The translations under genes and the position numbers were made by a program. 64,000 bases of DNA from positions 62,001 to 126,000 of the forward strand of contig OY288151.1 in NCBI GenBank assembly GCA_958439195.1, read 5' to 3'. Below the pieces are notes generated by a model. It worked only from the letters and a program-made list of their open reading frames with translations, was not told where the DNA came from and did no database searches. This document shows, piece by piece, positions 8,564 through 16,967 of the stretch; the first letter of the stretch is position 1, and each line of letters starts with the position of its first letter. Origin of the DNA: an uncultured Paracoccaceae bacterium. Lineage in GTDB: Bacteria > Pseudomonadota > Alphaproteobacteria > Rhodobacterales > Rhodobacteraceae.

Positions 8564-9280
8564 ATGCGGCCCTCAGCACGACAATTAGGCGAAATGCGGT
8601 CTGTTTCCATTGAAACCGGCGTGATGAAACATGCGGAAGGATCTTGCCTTATCAAGATGGGCGAGACGCATGTCTTGTGTTCGGCAACGATCGAGGACAA
8701 GGCTCCGCCGTTTCTGAAGAATACAGGGCTGGGTTGGGTGACGGCGGAATACGGGATGTTGCCGCGCGCCACCAACAGCCGCACGCGGCGTGAGGCGGCG
8801 GCGGGCAAGCAATCGGGGCGGACACAGGAAATTCAGCGCCTGATCGGACGGGCGCTGCGCGCGGGAGTGGATCGGTCGGCGCTGGGTGAACGGCAGATCG
8901 TGATTGATTGCGACGTGATCCAGGCCGATGGCGGGACGCGCTGTGCATCCATCACCGGGGGTTGGGTGGCGTTGAAGATGGCGGTGGCCAAATTGATGAA
9001 AGCGGGCGTCATCGTGAGCGACCCGATGATCGACCATGTCGCCGCGGTATCCTGCGGGATTTATGCGGAGCAGGCGGTGCTGGACCTGGATTATGCCGAG
9101 GATTCGACAGCCGGGACGGATGGGAATTTCATCCTGACCGGACGCGGGCGGTTGATCGAGGTGCAGATGAGCGCCGAGGGCGCCACCTTTAGCCGGGCGG
9201 AGATGGGCGAATTGCTGGATCTGGCCGAAGCAGGATGTGCGCAGCTTGTGGCGGCACAGAAGGCAGCTTTGGGTTTGTGA
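8564..9280 (+). CDS. rph: Ribonuclease PH
   Basis: Phosphorolytic 3'-exonuclease that trims tRNA precursors; a hexameric cytoplasmic enzyme. It has 238 residues and begins with the typical MRPSARQLGEMRSVSIETG. Other family blocks are KMGETHVLCSAT, GWVTAEYGMLPRAT, GRTQEIQRLIGRALRAG and DCDVIQADGGTRCASITG. The frame is open upstream to 8432, but the ATG at 8564 follows AAAGGA and matches the family N-terminus. It is the first gene of a rightward run in which each gene overlaps the next by 1 to 4 bases (rph-rdgB-ridA), followed closely by hemW. Confidence 0.96.
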   Translation: MRPSARQLGEMRSVSIETGVMKHAEGSCLIKMGETHVLCSATIEDKAPPFLKNTGLGWVTAEYGMLPRATNSRTRREAAAGKQSGRTQEIQRLIGRALRAGVDRSALGERQIVIDCDVIQADGGTRCASITGGWVALKMAVAKLMKAGVIVSDPMIDHVAAVSCGIYAEQAVLDLDYAEDSTAGTDGNFILTGRGRLIEVQMSAEGATFSRAEMGELLDLAEAGCAQLVAAQKAALGL

Positions 9281-9891
9281 TGGGGCGCAGGTTTACCGGG
9301 GACAGGCTGATTGTTGCCACCCATAACAAGGGCAAGCTGGAAGAGATTTCAGCCTTGTTAGAGCCGTTTTCGGTGCAGGTGACGAGCGCCGGGGAACTGG
9401 GTCTGAGCGAGCCGGAAGAAACCGAGACGACGTTCATCGGCAATGCGCGGATCAAGGCACATTTTGCCGCGCAGGCAAGTGGGTTGCCTGCGCTGGCCGA
9501 TGACAGCGGCATCAGCATTGACGGGCTTGGCGGTGCGCCGGGGGTGTATACCGCCGATTGGGCAGAAACGTCGCGGGGCCGGGATTTCGTGATGGCGATG
9601 ACGCGTGCGTGGCGGGAACTGGAGGCGGTGGGGGCGCCCTATCCGCGCAAGGCGCAATTTCGCTGCACCCTGGTTCTGGCCTGGCCTGATGGACATGATG
9701 AGGTGTTTGAGGGCGTGATGCCGGGTCAGGTTGTCTGGCCGATGCGGGGGGATCAGGGGCATGGCTATGACCCGATCTTCCAACCGGACGGATTTGACGT
9801 AACATTTGGCGAGATGGATCGCTGGAAGAAGAACGAGATCAGCCATCGCGCGGATGCGTTCCGCAAGCTGGTGAAGGGATGTTTCACATGA
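9280..9891 (+). CDS. rdgB: XTP/dITP diphosphatase (RdgB/HAM1 family)
   Basis: Removes non-canonical purine nucleoside triphosphates from the pool to protect DNA. It has 203 residues. The substrate loop ATHNKGKLEEI is near the N-terminus, followed by ALADDSGISIDGLGGAPGVYTA, GHGYDPIF and the C-terminal NEISHRADAF block. The start ATG overlaps the rph stop (TGATG), indicating translational coupling. The gene ends in ATGA shared with the next start. Confidence 0.95.
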   Translation: MGRRFTGDRLIVATHNKGKLEEISALLEPFSVQVTSAGELGLSEPEETETTFIGNARIKAHFAAQASGLPALADDSGISIDGLGGAPGVYTADWAETSRGRDFVMAMTRAWRELEAVGAPYPRKAQFRCTLVLAWPDGHDEVFEGVMPGQVVWPMRGDQGHGYDPIFQPDGFDVTFGEMDRWKKNEISHRADAFRKLVKGCFT

Positions 9892-10262
9892 AGCGTATTT
9901 CGACCGGATCGCCGTTTGAGGCGACGATGGGCTATAGCCGGGCCGTGGTGAAAGGTGGGTGGTGCTTTGTTTCCGGCGTAACCGGCTATGACTATGCCAC
10001 GATGACCATGCCAGAGGATGTGGCGGATCAGGCGCGGAACTGTTTTCGCACCATCGGCAGCGTTCTGGAGCAGGGTGGGTTCACGATGGAAGATATCGTT
10101 CGGGTGCAATACACGGTGACGGATGTGGCGCTGGTGGACGCGCTGATCCCGGCCCTGGGCGAGGCGTTGGGTGAGATTCGCCCCGCCGCGACGATGGTGA
10201 TCGCGGGGCTGATCCGGCCGGAGATGAAGATTGAGATCGAGGTGACGGCCTTCAAGGGGTGA
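9888..10262 (+). CDS. RidA/YjgF-family protein
   Basis: A small protein of 124 residues in the reactive-intermediate deaminase superfamily. Visible blocks are GYSRAVVKGGWCFVSGVTG, DIVRVQYTVTD and the C-terminal IRPAATMVIAGL with the arginine that binds carboxylates in active RidA members. It may hydrolyse enamine/imine intermediates, but many relatives have other or unknown roles. Its ATG overlaps the rdgB stop as ATGA. Confidence 0.85.
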   Translation: MKRISTGSPFEATMGYSRAVVKGGWCFVSGVTGYDYATMTMPEDVADQARNCFRTIGSVLEQGGFTMEDIVRVQYTVTDVALVDALIPALGEALGEIRPAATMVIAGLIRPEMKIEIEVTAFKG

Positions 10263-10267
10263 CGGGG

Positions 10268-11422
10268 ATGGAAGATTGGCAAGCCGGGGGGTTTGGGCTG
10301 TATATCCATTGGCCCTTTTGCCAATCGAAGTGCCCCTATTGTGATTTCAACAGCCATGTTGCCGCCCGAATAGACCAGGGGCGGTGGCGAGATGCCTATC
10401 TGCGCGAGATTGCGCGCGTGGGGGCCGAGACACCAGGGCGGGTGTTGCAGACGGTTTTCTTTGGTGGGGGCACGCCGTCCTTGATGGAGCCCGAGATTGT
10501 GGCGGATGTGCTGGCCGCCGTTCGGGCGACCTGGCCCATGGTGAATGACCCCGAAATCACGCTGGAGGCCAACCCCGGATCGGTGGAGGCGGGGCGGTTT
10601 CGCGGATATCGTGATGCGGGGGTGAACCGCATTTCTATGGGTGTGCAGGCGTTGAATGACGCGGATCTTCGGCGGTTGGGACGGCTGCATTCCGTGGCAG
10701 AGGCACGACAAGCCTTTGATATTGCACGTTATTGTTTTGATCGGGTGAGTTTTGACCTGATCTATGCGCGGCAAGGCCAGACCTTAGCGGCGTGGCAGGC
10801 GGAATTGACAGAGGCGCTGTCGATGGCTGTGGATCATCTGTCGATGTATCAGTTGACCATTGAAGACGGCACGGCCTTTGGCGACCGTTTTGCAAAGGGC
10901 GGCTTGCGCGGGCTGCCGGATGAGGATGTGCAGGCGGACATGTATGCCGTGACACAGGAGGTTTGTGCCGCGCATGGGATGCCCGCTTATGAGGTTTCAA
11001 ATCATGCACGGCCCGGAGCGGAGAGCCGGCACAACCTGATTTACTGGCGGATGGGGGATTACGTTGGGATTGGCCCCGGAGCGCATGGGAGAGTAACGCT
11101 GGGCGGGCGGCGCTGGGCCACGGTCGCGCCCAAGGCACCGGGGGCGTGGTTGGCACGGGTAGAGGCTGGAGGCGCCGGCGAAGAGCCGCGCGAAGAGGTT
11201 TCGCCAGACGAGCAGGCGACCGAATATCTGCTTATGAGCCTGCGACTGCGCGAGGGGGCCAAAATGGGCAGGTATGCAACCTTGGCCGGCCACCCACTGA
11301 ATAGCCAGAAAATCGCCCATTTGGTAGAATTGGGATTGATTGCAACTAAATCTGGATATCTGGTTGCAACCGATCAGGGTCGTGCGGTTTTGAACGGTGT
11401 CCTGCGGGAATTGCTGACCTGA
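10268..11422 (+). CDS. hemW: HemW-type radical SAM protein
   Basis: A haem-binding radical SAM protein of the HemN/HemW family. It has 384 residues. The cluster motif CQSKCPYC (Cys18, Cys22, Cys25) is followed by Asp-Phe, not Asp-Cys; true HemN has a fourth cysteine there, so HemW (a haem chaperone) is the better call than coproporphyrinogen dehydrogenase. GGGTPS and the NLIYWRMGDYVGIGPGAHG block are also typical. A GTG at 10259 overlapping the previous stop is an alternative start. The gene faces parB. Confidence 0.9.
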   Translation: MEDWQAGGFGLYIHWPFCQSKCPYCDFNSHVAARIDQGRWRDAYLREIARVGAETPGRVLQTVFFGGGTPSLMEPEIVADVLAAVRATWPMVNDPEITLEANPGSVEAGRFRGYRDAGVNRISMGVQALNDADLRRLGRLHSVAEARQAFDIARYCFDRVSFDLIYARQGQTLAAWQAELTEALSMAVDHLSMYQLTIEDGTAFGDRFAKGGLRGLPDEDVQADMYAVTQEVCAAHGMPAYEVSNHARPGAESRHNLIYWRMGDYVGIGPGAHGRVTLGGRRWATVAPKAPGAWLARVEAGGAGEEPREEVSPDEQATEYLLMSLRLREGAKMGRYATLAGHPLNSQKIAHLVELGLIATKSGYLVATDQGRAVLNGVLRELLT

Positions 11423-11448
11423 TTGGCGAGCAAAGGATGTCAGTGGGA

Positions 11449-12357
11449 TTATCCCTTGGGCACATCACGCGGGATAAGCGACAGAACCTGACACAGCAGA
11501 TCCAGATCTTCGAGTGTGCGGTAACGGATCGACAGTGTTCCGCCATCCCCTGCGGCGCCGTGGTCGATCATGACGCGCATGTTCAGGTTGGCGGAAAGAT
11601 CATTTTCAATGGCGCGGGTATCCGCGTCCTTTTCGGATTTGCCGCGCGGGCCGCTGGCTTTGCCCTTGGTCTGCGGAGTGCGGGTGAGCGCCTCTGTTTC
11701 GCGCACAGAGAGATTGCGCGCAATAACCTGCCGCGCGAGTTCCGAGGCGTTCGGAGCAGTGATGAGTGCGCGGGCATGGCCAGCGGTCAGTTTTCCTTCA
11801 CGAACATGGCTTTGCACATCATCAGGAAGGTTGAGGAGGCGCAGCAGGTTTGCGATGTGGCTGCGGCTTTTCGATAAGGCTTCGGCCAGCTTTTCCTGGG
11901 TATGGCCAAAGCGATCCATGAGTTGGCGGAAGGCCAGCGCCTCTTCGATTGCGTTAAGATCAGCCCGCTGGATATTTTCGATGATCGCTACTTCGATCAC
12001 CTCTGAATCGGTGAAATCGCGGATGATTGCGGGAAGTTCGTGAAGTTGGGCAAGCTGCGCGGCCCGCCAGCGCCGTTCCCCAGCGACAATTTCGAAACGG
12101 CCGTCGGGCATAGCGCGGACGATCAGGGGCTGGATCACACCCTTGGTTCGGATTGACGCGGCGAGTTCTTGCAACGCCTCTGGCTGGAAATCACGGCGGG
12201 GCTGGTTTGGGTTGGGAACAAGTTTTTCAACTGGAATCAACAGATCAGGCCGGCGTGGGCGATCCGCGCTTTGCGAATTGGCGTCGAGGGAGACATCTGC
12301 CATGAGGGCGGACAGGCCGCGACCAAGGCTGCGGCGTTCGGGTTTCTTATCCATCAT
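11449..12357 (-). CDS. parB: ParB, chromosome partitioning protein
   Basis: CTP-dependent DNA-binding clamp that loads at parS and spreads to form the partition complex. It has 302 residues. The N-terminus (RRSLGRGLSALMADV) is the ParA-interacting segment. The CTP-binding GERRWRAAQ box is at residues 93-101 and the HTH (FGHTQEKLAEALSKSRSHIANLLRLL) follows. The C-terminal dimerisation domain ends the protein. Its ATG overlaps the parA stop by 4 bases. Two good parS-like sites lie nearby at 13741 and 15637. Confidence 0.97.
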   Translation of the reverse strand: MMDKKPERRSLGRGLSALMADVSLDANSQSADRPRRPDLLIPVEKLVPNPNQPRRDFQPEALQELAASIRTKGVIQPLIVRAMPDGRFEIVAGERRWRAAQLAQLHELPAIIRDFTDSEVIEVAIIENIQRADLNAIEEALAFRQLMDRFGHTQEKLAEALSKSRSHIANLLRLLNLPDDVQSHVREGKLTAGHARALITAPNASELARQVIARNLSVRETEALTRTPQTKGKASGPRGKSEKDADTRAIENDLSANLNMRVMIDHGAAGDGGTLSIRYRTLEDLDLLCQVLSLIPRDVPKG

Positions 12358-13175
12358 GCAGGTTCCTCGGTCCGGTCAAGCGGGTGGCGTGCGGTGAGTT
12401 CTGTGGCAAGGGCGCGGTAAGCCTCGCTTCCTTTGGAGGCGGAGTCATAGGCGAGAACCGGGAGAGCGAAGCTGGGCGCTTCTGACACGCGGACGTTGCG
12501 GGGGATGATCGTTTGAAAGACCAGATCACCCAGATTTTCGCGGGCGTCATTTTCGACCTGCTGGCTAAGCCGATTGCGACCGTCATACATGGTCAGGACA
12601 ATGCCTTCGATCCGAAGGGCGGGATTGGCGGTTTGGCGAACCTCTCGCACGGTAAGCATCAGTTGTGACAGACCTTCGAGGGCGAAGAATTCTGACTGCA
12701 ATGGCACCAGGACCGAATGACACGCGATCATCGCGTTGACGGTGAGCAGGCTGAGGGAAGGGGGGCAGTCAATCAGCACAAAGTCCAGGGCGTATTGATC
12801 GATCGCTGGTTGGCGAAGGGCGTCGTGCAGCAAGAAGCTGCGCTTTTCATTGGCCACGAGTTCGATATCGGCAGATGACAGGTCTGCATTTGCAGGGCAG
12901 ATCAAAAGGCCCGGAATTGTGGTTTTCTGAACCACCACATCCAGGGGGGCGTCATCAAGAAGAAGGTCGTAGGTGGTAAATTTGCGCTGCGCTGTTTCCA
13001 CGCCCAGACCGGTTGACGCGTTGCCCTGAGGATCGAGATCAACCAACAACACACGCGCCCCGATTTCGACCAATGCGGCCGCCAGATTGATTGCGGTTGT
13101 TGTTTTGCCAACCCCACCTTTTTGATTGGCGATCGCAATGATGCGCGGTTGTTTTGGGCGGCTCGGATCAGACAT
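12354..13175 (-). CDS. parA: ParA, chromosome partitioning ATPase
   Basis: A ParA/MinD-type ATPase that moves ParB-parS complexes along the nucleoid. It has 273 residues. The deviant Walker A NQKGGVGKTTT (residues 18-28) and VDLDPQGNAS, plus the IDCPPSLSLLTVNA switch, are clear. The start overlaps the rsmG stop by 8 bases and the stop overlaps parB by 4, so rsmG-parA-parB are coupled. Chromosomal type judged from its gidAB context. Confidence 0.97.
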   Translation of the reverse strand: MSDPSRPKQPRIIAIANQKGGVGKTTTAINLAAALVEIGARVLLVDLDPQGNASTGLGVETAQRKFTTYDLLLDDAPLDVVVQKTTIPGLLICPANADLSSADIELVANEKRSFLLHDALRQPAIDQYALDFVLIDCPPSLSLLTVNAMIACHSVLVPLQSEFFALEGLSQLMLTVREVRQTANPALRIEGIVLTMYDGRNRLSQQVENDARENLGDLVFQTIIPRNVRVSEAPSFALPVLAYDSASKGSEAYRALATELTARHPLDRTEEPA

Positions 13176-13782
13176 GGGTGATGGCCTTCAAGGCAAGAAT
13201 GGCACCCTGTGGATCAGTGACACTGGGGTGTGGCGCGATGTCGAAGTGCCAGTCTTTGCGGGCGAGTTCAACTTCTTCCCGCCAAGATGCGCCCTTTGGG
13301 AAGAGCGCGAGGCCGCCGGGCGCGAGATGTTGCCGAGTGAATTCAAGCAGGGCTGGAAGTTGCGCGAGCGCACGGGCCGAGACAACATCTGCCTTTTGCG
13401 GGTCTGTCAGTTCGATCCGCTGCGCAAGGATTGTAGGCGAAAGGCCAAGATCATGACTCGCCTGACGAAGAAATGTTGCCTTTCGTTGGTCTGATTCGAT
13501 CATCGTCACCGCAAGATGCGGCCGCAGGTCCGCAGCCAGAGCAGCTATGACAAGGCCAGGAAAACCACCACCACTGCCCAGATCAACCCAGTGTCGTGCC
13601 GTTGGCGGCGCGAGATTGAAGATCTGAGCCGAGTCGAGGATATGCCTGGTCCATGACTGGTGGACCGTGGACTTAGCAACGAGATTTATCGCAGGATTCC
13701 ACTTGGCGAGGAGTGATTCGAGAGCTTTCAGCCGATCCATCGTTTCACGTGAAACATCGTCTGGGAGAGCTACACTTGTCAT
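13168..13782 (-). CDS. rsmG: RsmG (GidB), 16S rRNA m7G527 methyltransferase
   Basis: SAM-dependent methylation of G527 of 16S rRNA. It has 204 residues. The SAM-binding loop WVDLGSGGGFPGLV and the preceding TRHILDSAQ block are family hallmarks. Near the N-terminus, the codons for VSRET (residues about 10-14) are formed by a parS-like palindrome, so the protein sequence there appears constrained by the partition site. The start overlaps the mnmG stop by 4 bases. Confidence 0.95.
   Translation of the reverse strand: MTSVALPDDVSRETMDRLKALESLLAKWNPAINLVAKSTVHQSWTRHILDSAQIFNLAPPTARHWVDLGSGGGFPGLVIAALAADLRPHLAVTMIESDQRKATFLRQASHDLGLSPTILAQRIELTDPQKADVVSARALAQLPALLEFTRQHLAPGGLALFPKGASWREEVELARKDWHFDIAPHPSVTDPQGAILALKAITHV
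13741..13756. promoter_or_regulatory. parS: parS-like centromere site inside rsmG
   Basis: CGTTTCACGTGAAACA contains the perfect 14-bp palindrome GTTTCACGTGAAAC and differs from the TGTTTCACGTGAAACA parS sequence known from other bacteria at one end base. It is 1.4 kb from parB, as expected for a chromosomal parABS locus. Confidence 0.88.
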
Positions 13783-15644
13783 GCGCTGGCCTTGCTGCGC
13801 TGTGCCTTTCTGATATGCGCGAGGATCAATGTCAGAGCTGCTGGAGTCATGCCCTCTATCCGGCCAGCATGTGCAAGCGTTGCCGGGCGCTGCCGGGCGA
13901 GTTTCAGCCCCAGTTCAGCGGACAGGCCCGGCATTGAGGAATAGTCGAAGTCATCGGGTATTAAGGTATCCTCTTCGCGCCGTAGAAGATGGGCATCTTG
14001 TTCCTGCCGGTGCAGGTATTGTGCATAAAGTGCATCCACAGCCGTTTGCACCTTGATTGGTTCAGGAAGAGCGGCAAATTCGGGAAACAGAAGATCAACG
14101 GCTGCGCGGGCATCTTCGCCAAAGCCCAGCAGATCATAACCGGAACGACGCACGCCATCCTGACTTACAGAAATGGTAGATTCAGCAAGGTCTTTTGAGG
14201 AGAGTTTTCGGCCTTCAAGAATGCTACGAGCGCTTCTAAGGGTAGACATCTTCCCTTCGAACATCTTCCTTCGGTCTTCGCGGACACAGCCAATGGCGAT
14301 ACCCAAAGGTGTAAGGCGCTGATCCGCATTGTCCGCCCGCAGGGCAAGGCGAAACTCTGCCCGCGACGTAAACATCCGGTAAGGTTCTGTCACACCGCGC
14401 GTAATCAGGTCATCGATCATAACGCCGATGTAACTGCTGGATCTGGAAAGTGTGACGGGTTCAGTATTCAGCGCCCGCGCGGCAGCATTCAATCCAGCGA
14501 GCAGACCTTGCGCGGCCGCCTCTTCGTAGCCGGTTGTGCCGTTTATCTGACCCGCAAAGAAGAGACCCTGAAAGTCACGCAATTCTAATGTTGGCCGAAG
14601 GCAGCGTGGATCAAAATAATCGTACTCAATTGCATAGCCCGGTTGAAGGATAGCAACATTTTCCAACCCTCGAATGGATCGAACATAGTCAGCCTGTACA
14701 TCCGCCGGAAGAGACGTCGAAATCCCATTCGGGTAGACTGTGTCGTCATCAAGGCCTTCTGGCTCTAGAAAAATTTGATGGGAAGGTTTTTCGGAAAACC
14801 GGACAATCTTATCTTCGATCGAAGGGCAATATCGGGGACCAAAGCCATCGATATGGCCGCCATACATCGCAGACTTTCCAAGGTTCGCGCGGACTATGTC
14901 GTGCGTCTTTTCGTTTGTGTGCGTGATGCCGCAACTGATTTGCCGCGCCTTCGGTTCCGTGTTCAAGAACGAAAAGACGACCGGGCTATCGTCGCCAGGC
15001 TGCATCTCAAGGCGGCCCCAGTCAATCGTACGCCCAGACAAACGGGGCGGAGTGCCAGTTTTGAGCCTACCACGCGGCAGGTACATATCTGCCAACCGCA
15101 GAGCAAGCGGCAGCGACGGTCGGTCGCCCATTCGGCCCCCGGACTGTTTTTGATCGCCGATGTGAATGATGCCGTTCAAAAATGTGCCAGCGGTCAAGAC
15201 AACTGACGAAGCGGTGATCTGGCTTCCATCCTGCAGGACCACACCGATTGCCCGCCCCCCATCAATCATGAGGTCCGTCACTTCGCCTTCTATAATGTCC
15301 AAACGCGGTTCTGCTGCCAATAGCTCTTGAATGGCACGGCGATACAGTTTTCGGTCGGCCTGTGCGCGGGGGCCCTGGACCGCTGGCCCTTTTCGGCGAT
15401 TCAACAGCCGAAACTGGATGCCGGCGCTGTCAGCTGCCCGCGCCATCACACCATCAAGAGCGTCAATCTCTCTCACCAGATGGCCTTTTCCCAAGCCGCC
15501 AATAGCCGGGTTGCAGGACATCACTCCGATCGCATCGGCACGCAATGTGATCAGCGCCGTCTGTGCGCCCATGCGCGCAGCGGCGGCTGCAGCCTCGGAT
15601 CCAGCATGGCCGCCACCGATAACGATGACATCAAAATGTTTCAC
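13779..15644 (-). CDS. mnmG: MnmG (GidA), tRNA uridine-34 carboxymethylaminomethyl synthase subunit
   Basis: FAD-dependent partner of MnmE in modifying the wobble uridine of certain tRNAs. It has 621 residues. The N-terminal FAD-binding GGGHAGSEAA and SCNPAIGGLGKGHLVREIDALDG blocks are diagnostic. The C-terminal helical domain includes the GMTPAALTLILAHIRK end. The start codon read here is GTG, followed by codons for KHFDVIVIGGG. This GTG lies inside the parS-like palindrome at 15637-15652. Only 11 bases separate it from the mnmE stop. Confidence 0.96.
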   Translation of the reverse strand: MKHFDVIVIGGGHAGSEAAAAAARMGAQTALITLRADAIGVMSCNPAIGGLGKGHLVREIDALDGVMARAADSAGIQFRLLNRRKGPAVQGPRAQADRKLYRRAIQELLAAEPRLDIIEGEVTDLMIDGGRAIGVVLQDGSQITASSVVLTAGTFLNGIIHIGDQKQSGGRMGDRPSLPLALRLADMYLPRGRLKTGTPPRLSGRTIDWGRLEMQPGDDSPVVFSFLNTEPKARQISCGITHTNEKTHDIVRANLGKSAMYGGHIDGFGPRYCPSIEDKIVRFSEKPSHQIFLEPEGLDDDTVYPNGISTSLPADVQADYVRSIRGLENVAILQPGYAIEYDYFDPRCLRPTLELRDFQGLFFAGQINGTTGYEEAAAQGLLAGLNAAARALNTEPVTLSRSSSYIGVMIDDLITRGVTEPYRMFTSRAEFRLALRADNADQRLTPLGIAIGCVREDRRKMFEGKMSTLRSARSILEGRKLSSKDLAESTISVSQDGVRRSGYDLLGFGEDARAAVDLLFPEFAALPEPIKVQTAVDALYAQYLHRQEQDAHLLRREEDTLIPDDFDYSSMPGLSAELGLKLARQRPATLAHAGRIEGMTPAALTLILAHIRKAQRSKASA

Positions 15645-15652
15645 GTGAAACG
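15637..15652. promoter_or_regulatory. parS: parS-like centromere site over the mnmG start
   Basis: TGTTTCACGTGAAACG carries the same perfect GTTTCACGTGAAAC palindrome as the site in rsmG, and differs from the parS consensus at one end base. It sits between mnmE and mnmG and includes the mnmG start codon. Confidence 0.88.
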
Positions 15653-15655
15653 CCC

Positions 15656-16930
15656 TTATTTTCCGATACAGAAGCTGGAAAATATCTCATCCAGCAGATC
15701 TTCTACATCCACACGCCCTACCAGCGCCTCAAGCGCGCGCACTGCAACTCGCAATTCAGCGGCGGCAATTTCTGCCCGCTCACTGCCCTTCTCTACTTCA
15801 GTCAGAGCTGATTCCATAGCCCTGATCGCACGATCAGTTGCCAGCCGGTGGCGTTCCCGCGTCAGAATTCCAGCATCCGCCGTGCGACGCTGAAGTGTTT
15901 CGCCGATTGCTGCCAGCAGCTCTGGGATGCCCTGGCCGGTCTTCCCCGATACACCACTGCCCGTGATGTCCGCCTTGCCTGAAATAACTATATCCCCGGT
16001 CATGGGCTGAATACCGGGAACGTCTTCCCCGGTTTGCAAAAACACCCGCAAATCTGCAGCTTTGGCGCGAAGCAAGGCCCGATCAATGCCCATCTGCTCA
16101 ACCGGATCAGTGGTTTGACGAAGGCCCGCAGTATCCAGCAAGGTGACCGCCAAGCCGCTTAATTCCATCCGGACTTCGATAACATCCCGCGTGGTGCCGG
16201 CGAATTCTGACGTGATGGCCGCCTCTCTCCCCGCCAAGGCGTTCAGCAGCGTTGATTTCCCGGCGTTTGGGGCGCCGACAATCGCAACCTCAAACCCATC
16301 GCGAATCCGCTCTGCGGCCTTGGCTCCCGCGGCTTCGCGTTTCAGATCACCAAGCACAGCCCTGGTCAGATCGGACACCTCAGGCGTTACATCAACCGGC
16401 ACGTCTTCGTCAGCAAAATCAATCGTTGCTTCGATCAAGGCAGCCGCACGGACAAGTTTTTTCCGCCAGATTTCGGCACGCTGGCCAACTGCGCCAGACA
16501 ACACACGCAGCGCTTGTCGGCGCTGTGCTTCGGTCTCTGCATCGATCAAATCGGCAAGACCTTCCACCTGTGCCAAATCAAGACGCCCATTTTCCAAAGC
16601 ACGGCGGGTGAACTCGCCCGGCTCTGCCAAACGAAGCCCCTCTATCGCCGACAGCGCCCGCAAGACGGATTGCACGACAGCGATTGATCCGTGCAGGTGC
16701 AGTTCTGCCGAGGCTTCACCCGTAAAACTTTCGCCTTCTGGGAAAACCAGAACCAGCGCCGTATCGAGTTCCAGCCCCTCTGACACAAGCCGCCGAAGCG
16801 ATGCCCGCCGAAATGCCGGCATGTCACCACACAACCGCCGGATTGCCGCATGCGAACCCGGACCGGAAAGACGCAAAACCGCCACTCCGGCCTTGCCGCG
16901 CGCGCTGGCCAAAGCATAGATCGTGTCCAT
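15656..16930 (-). CDS. mnmE: MnmE (TrmE), tRNA modification GTPase
   Basis: GTPase that with MnmG builds the carboxymethylaminomethyl group on U34 of tRNAs. It has 424 residues, slightly short for the family. The N-terminal tetrahydrofolate-binding domain starts MDTIYALASARGKAGVAVLRLSG in two blocks. The G domain has GAPNAGKST, DTAGLRQT and the K-loop region. The C-terminal CIGK motif with its essential cysteine closes the protein. It lies 27 bases after rho and 11 before mnmG, same strand. Confidence 0.96.
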   Translation of the reverse strand: MDTIYALASARGKAGVAVLRLSGPGSHAAIRRLCGDMPAFRRASLRRLVSEGLELDTALVLVFPEGESFTGEASAELHLHGSIAVVQSVLRALSAIEGLRLAEPGEFTRRALENGRLDLAQVEGLADLIDAETEAQRRQALRVLSGAVGQRAEIWRKKLVRAAALIEATIDFADEDVPVDVTPEVSDLTRAVLGDLKREAAGAKAAERIRDGFEVAIVGAPNAGKSTLLNALAGREAAITSEFAGTTRDVIEVRMELSGLAVTLLDTAGLRQTTDPVEQMGIDRALLRAKAADLRVFLQTGEDVPGIQPMTGDIVISGKADITGSGVSGKTGQGIPELLAAIGETLQRRTADAGILTRERHRLATDRAIRAMESALTEVEKGSERAEIAAAELRVAVRALEALVGRVDVEDLLDEIFSSFCIGK

Positions 16931-16951
16931 CAGACTTAACCTATTGATTCA

Positions 16952-16967
16952 GAACACTTAAGTGTTC
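16952..16967. other. 16-bp perfect palindrome over the rho stop codon
   Basis: GAACACTTAAGTGTTC is perfectly self-complementary with no loop and spans the rho TAA stop and the start of the rho-mnmE gap. A protein-binding site is possible; without a loop or T-run it is not a terminator. Confidence 0.35.

Noticed and set aside
9880..9895. TGTTTCACATGAAGCG at the end of rdgB, a parS-like sequence
   Set aside because: Three mismatches, including the central CG and one arm, break the palindrome; ParB binding is unlikely.
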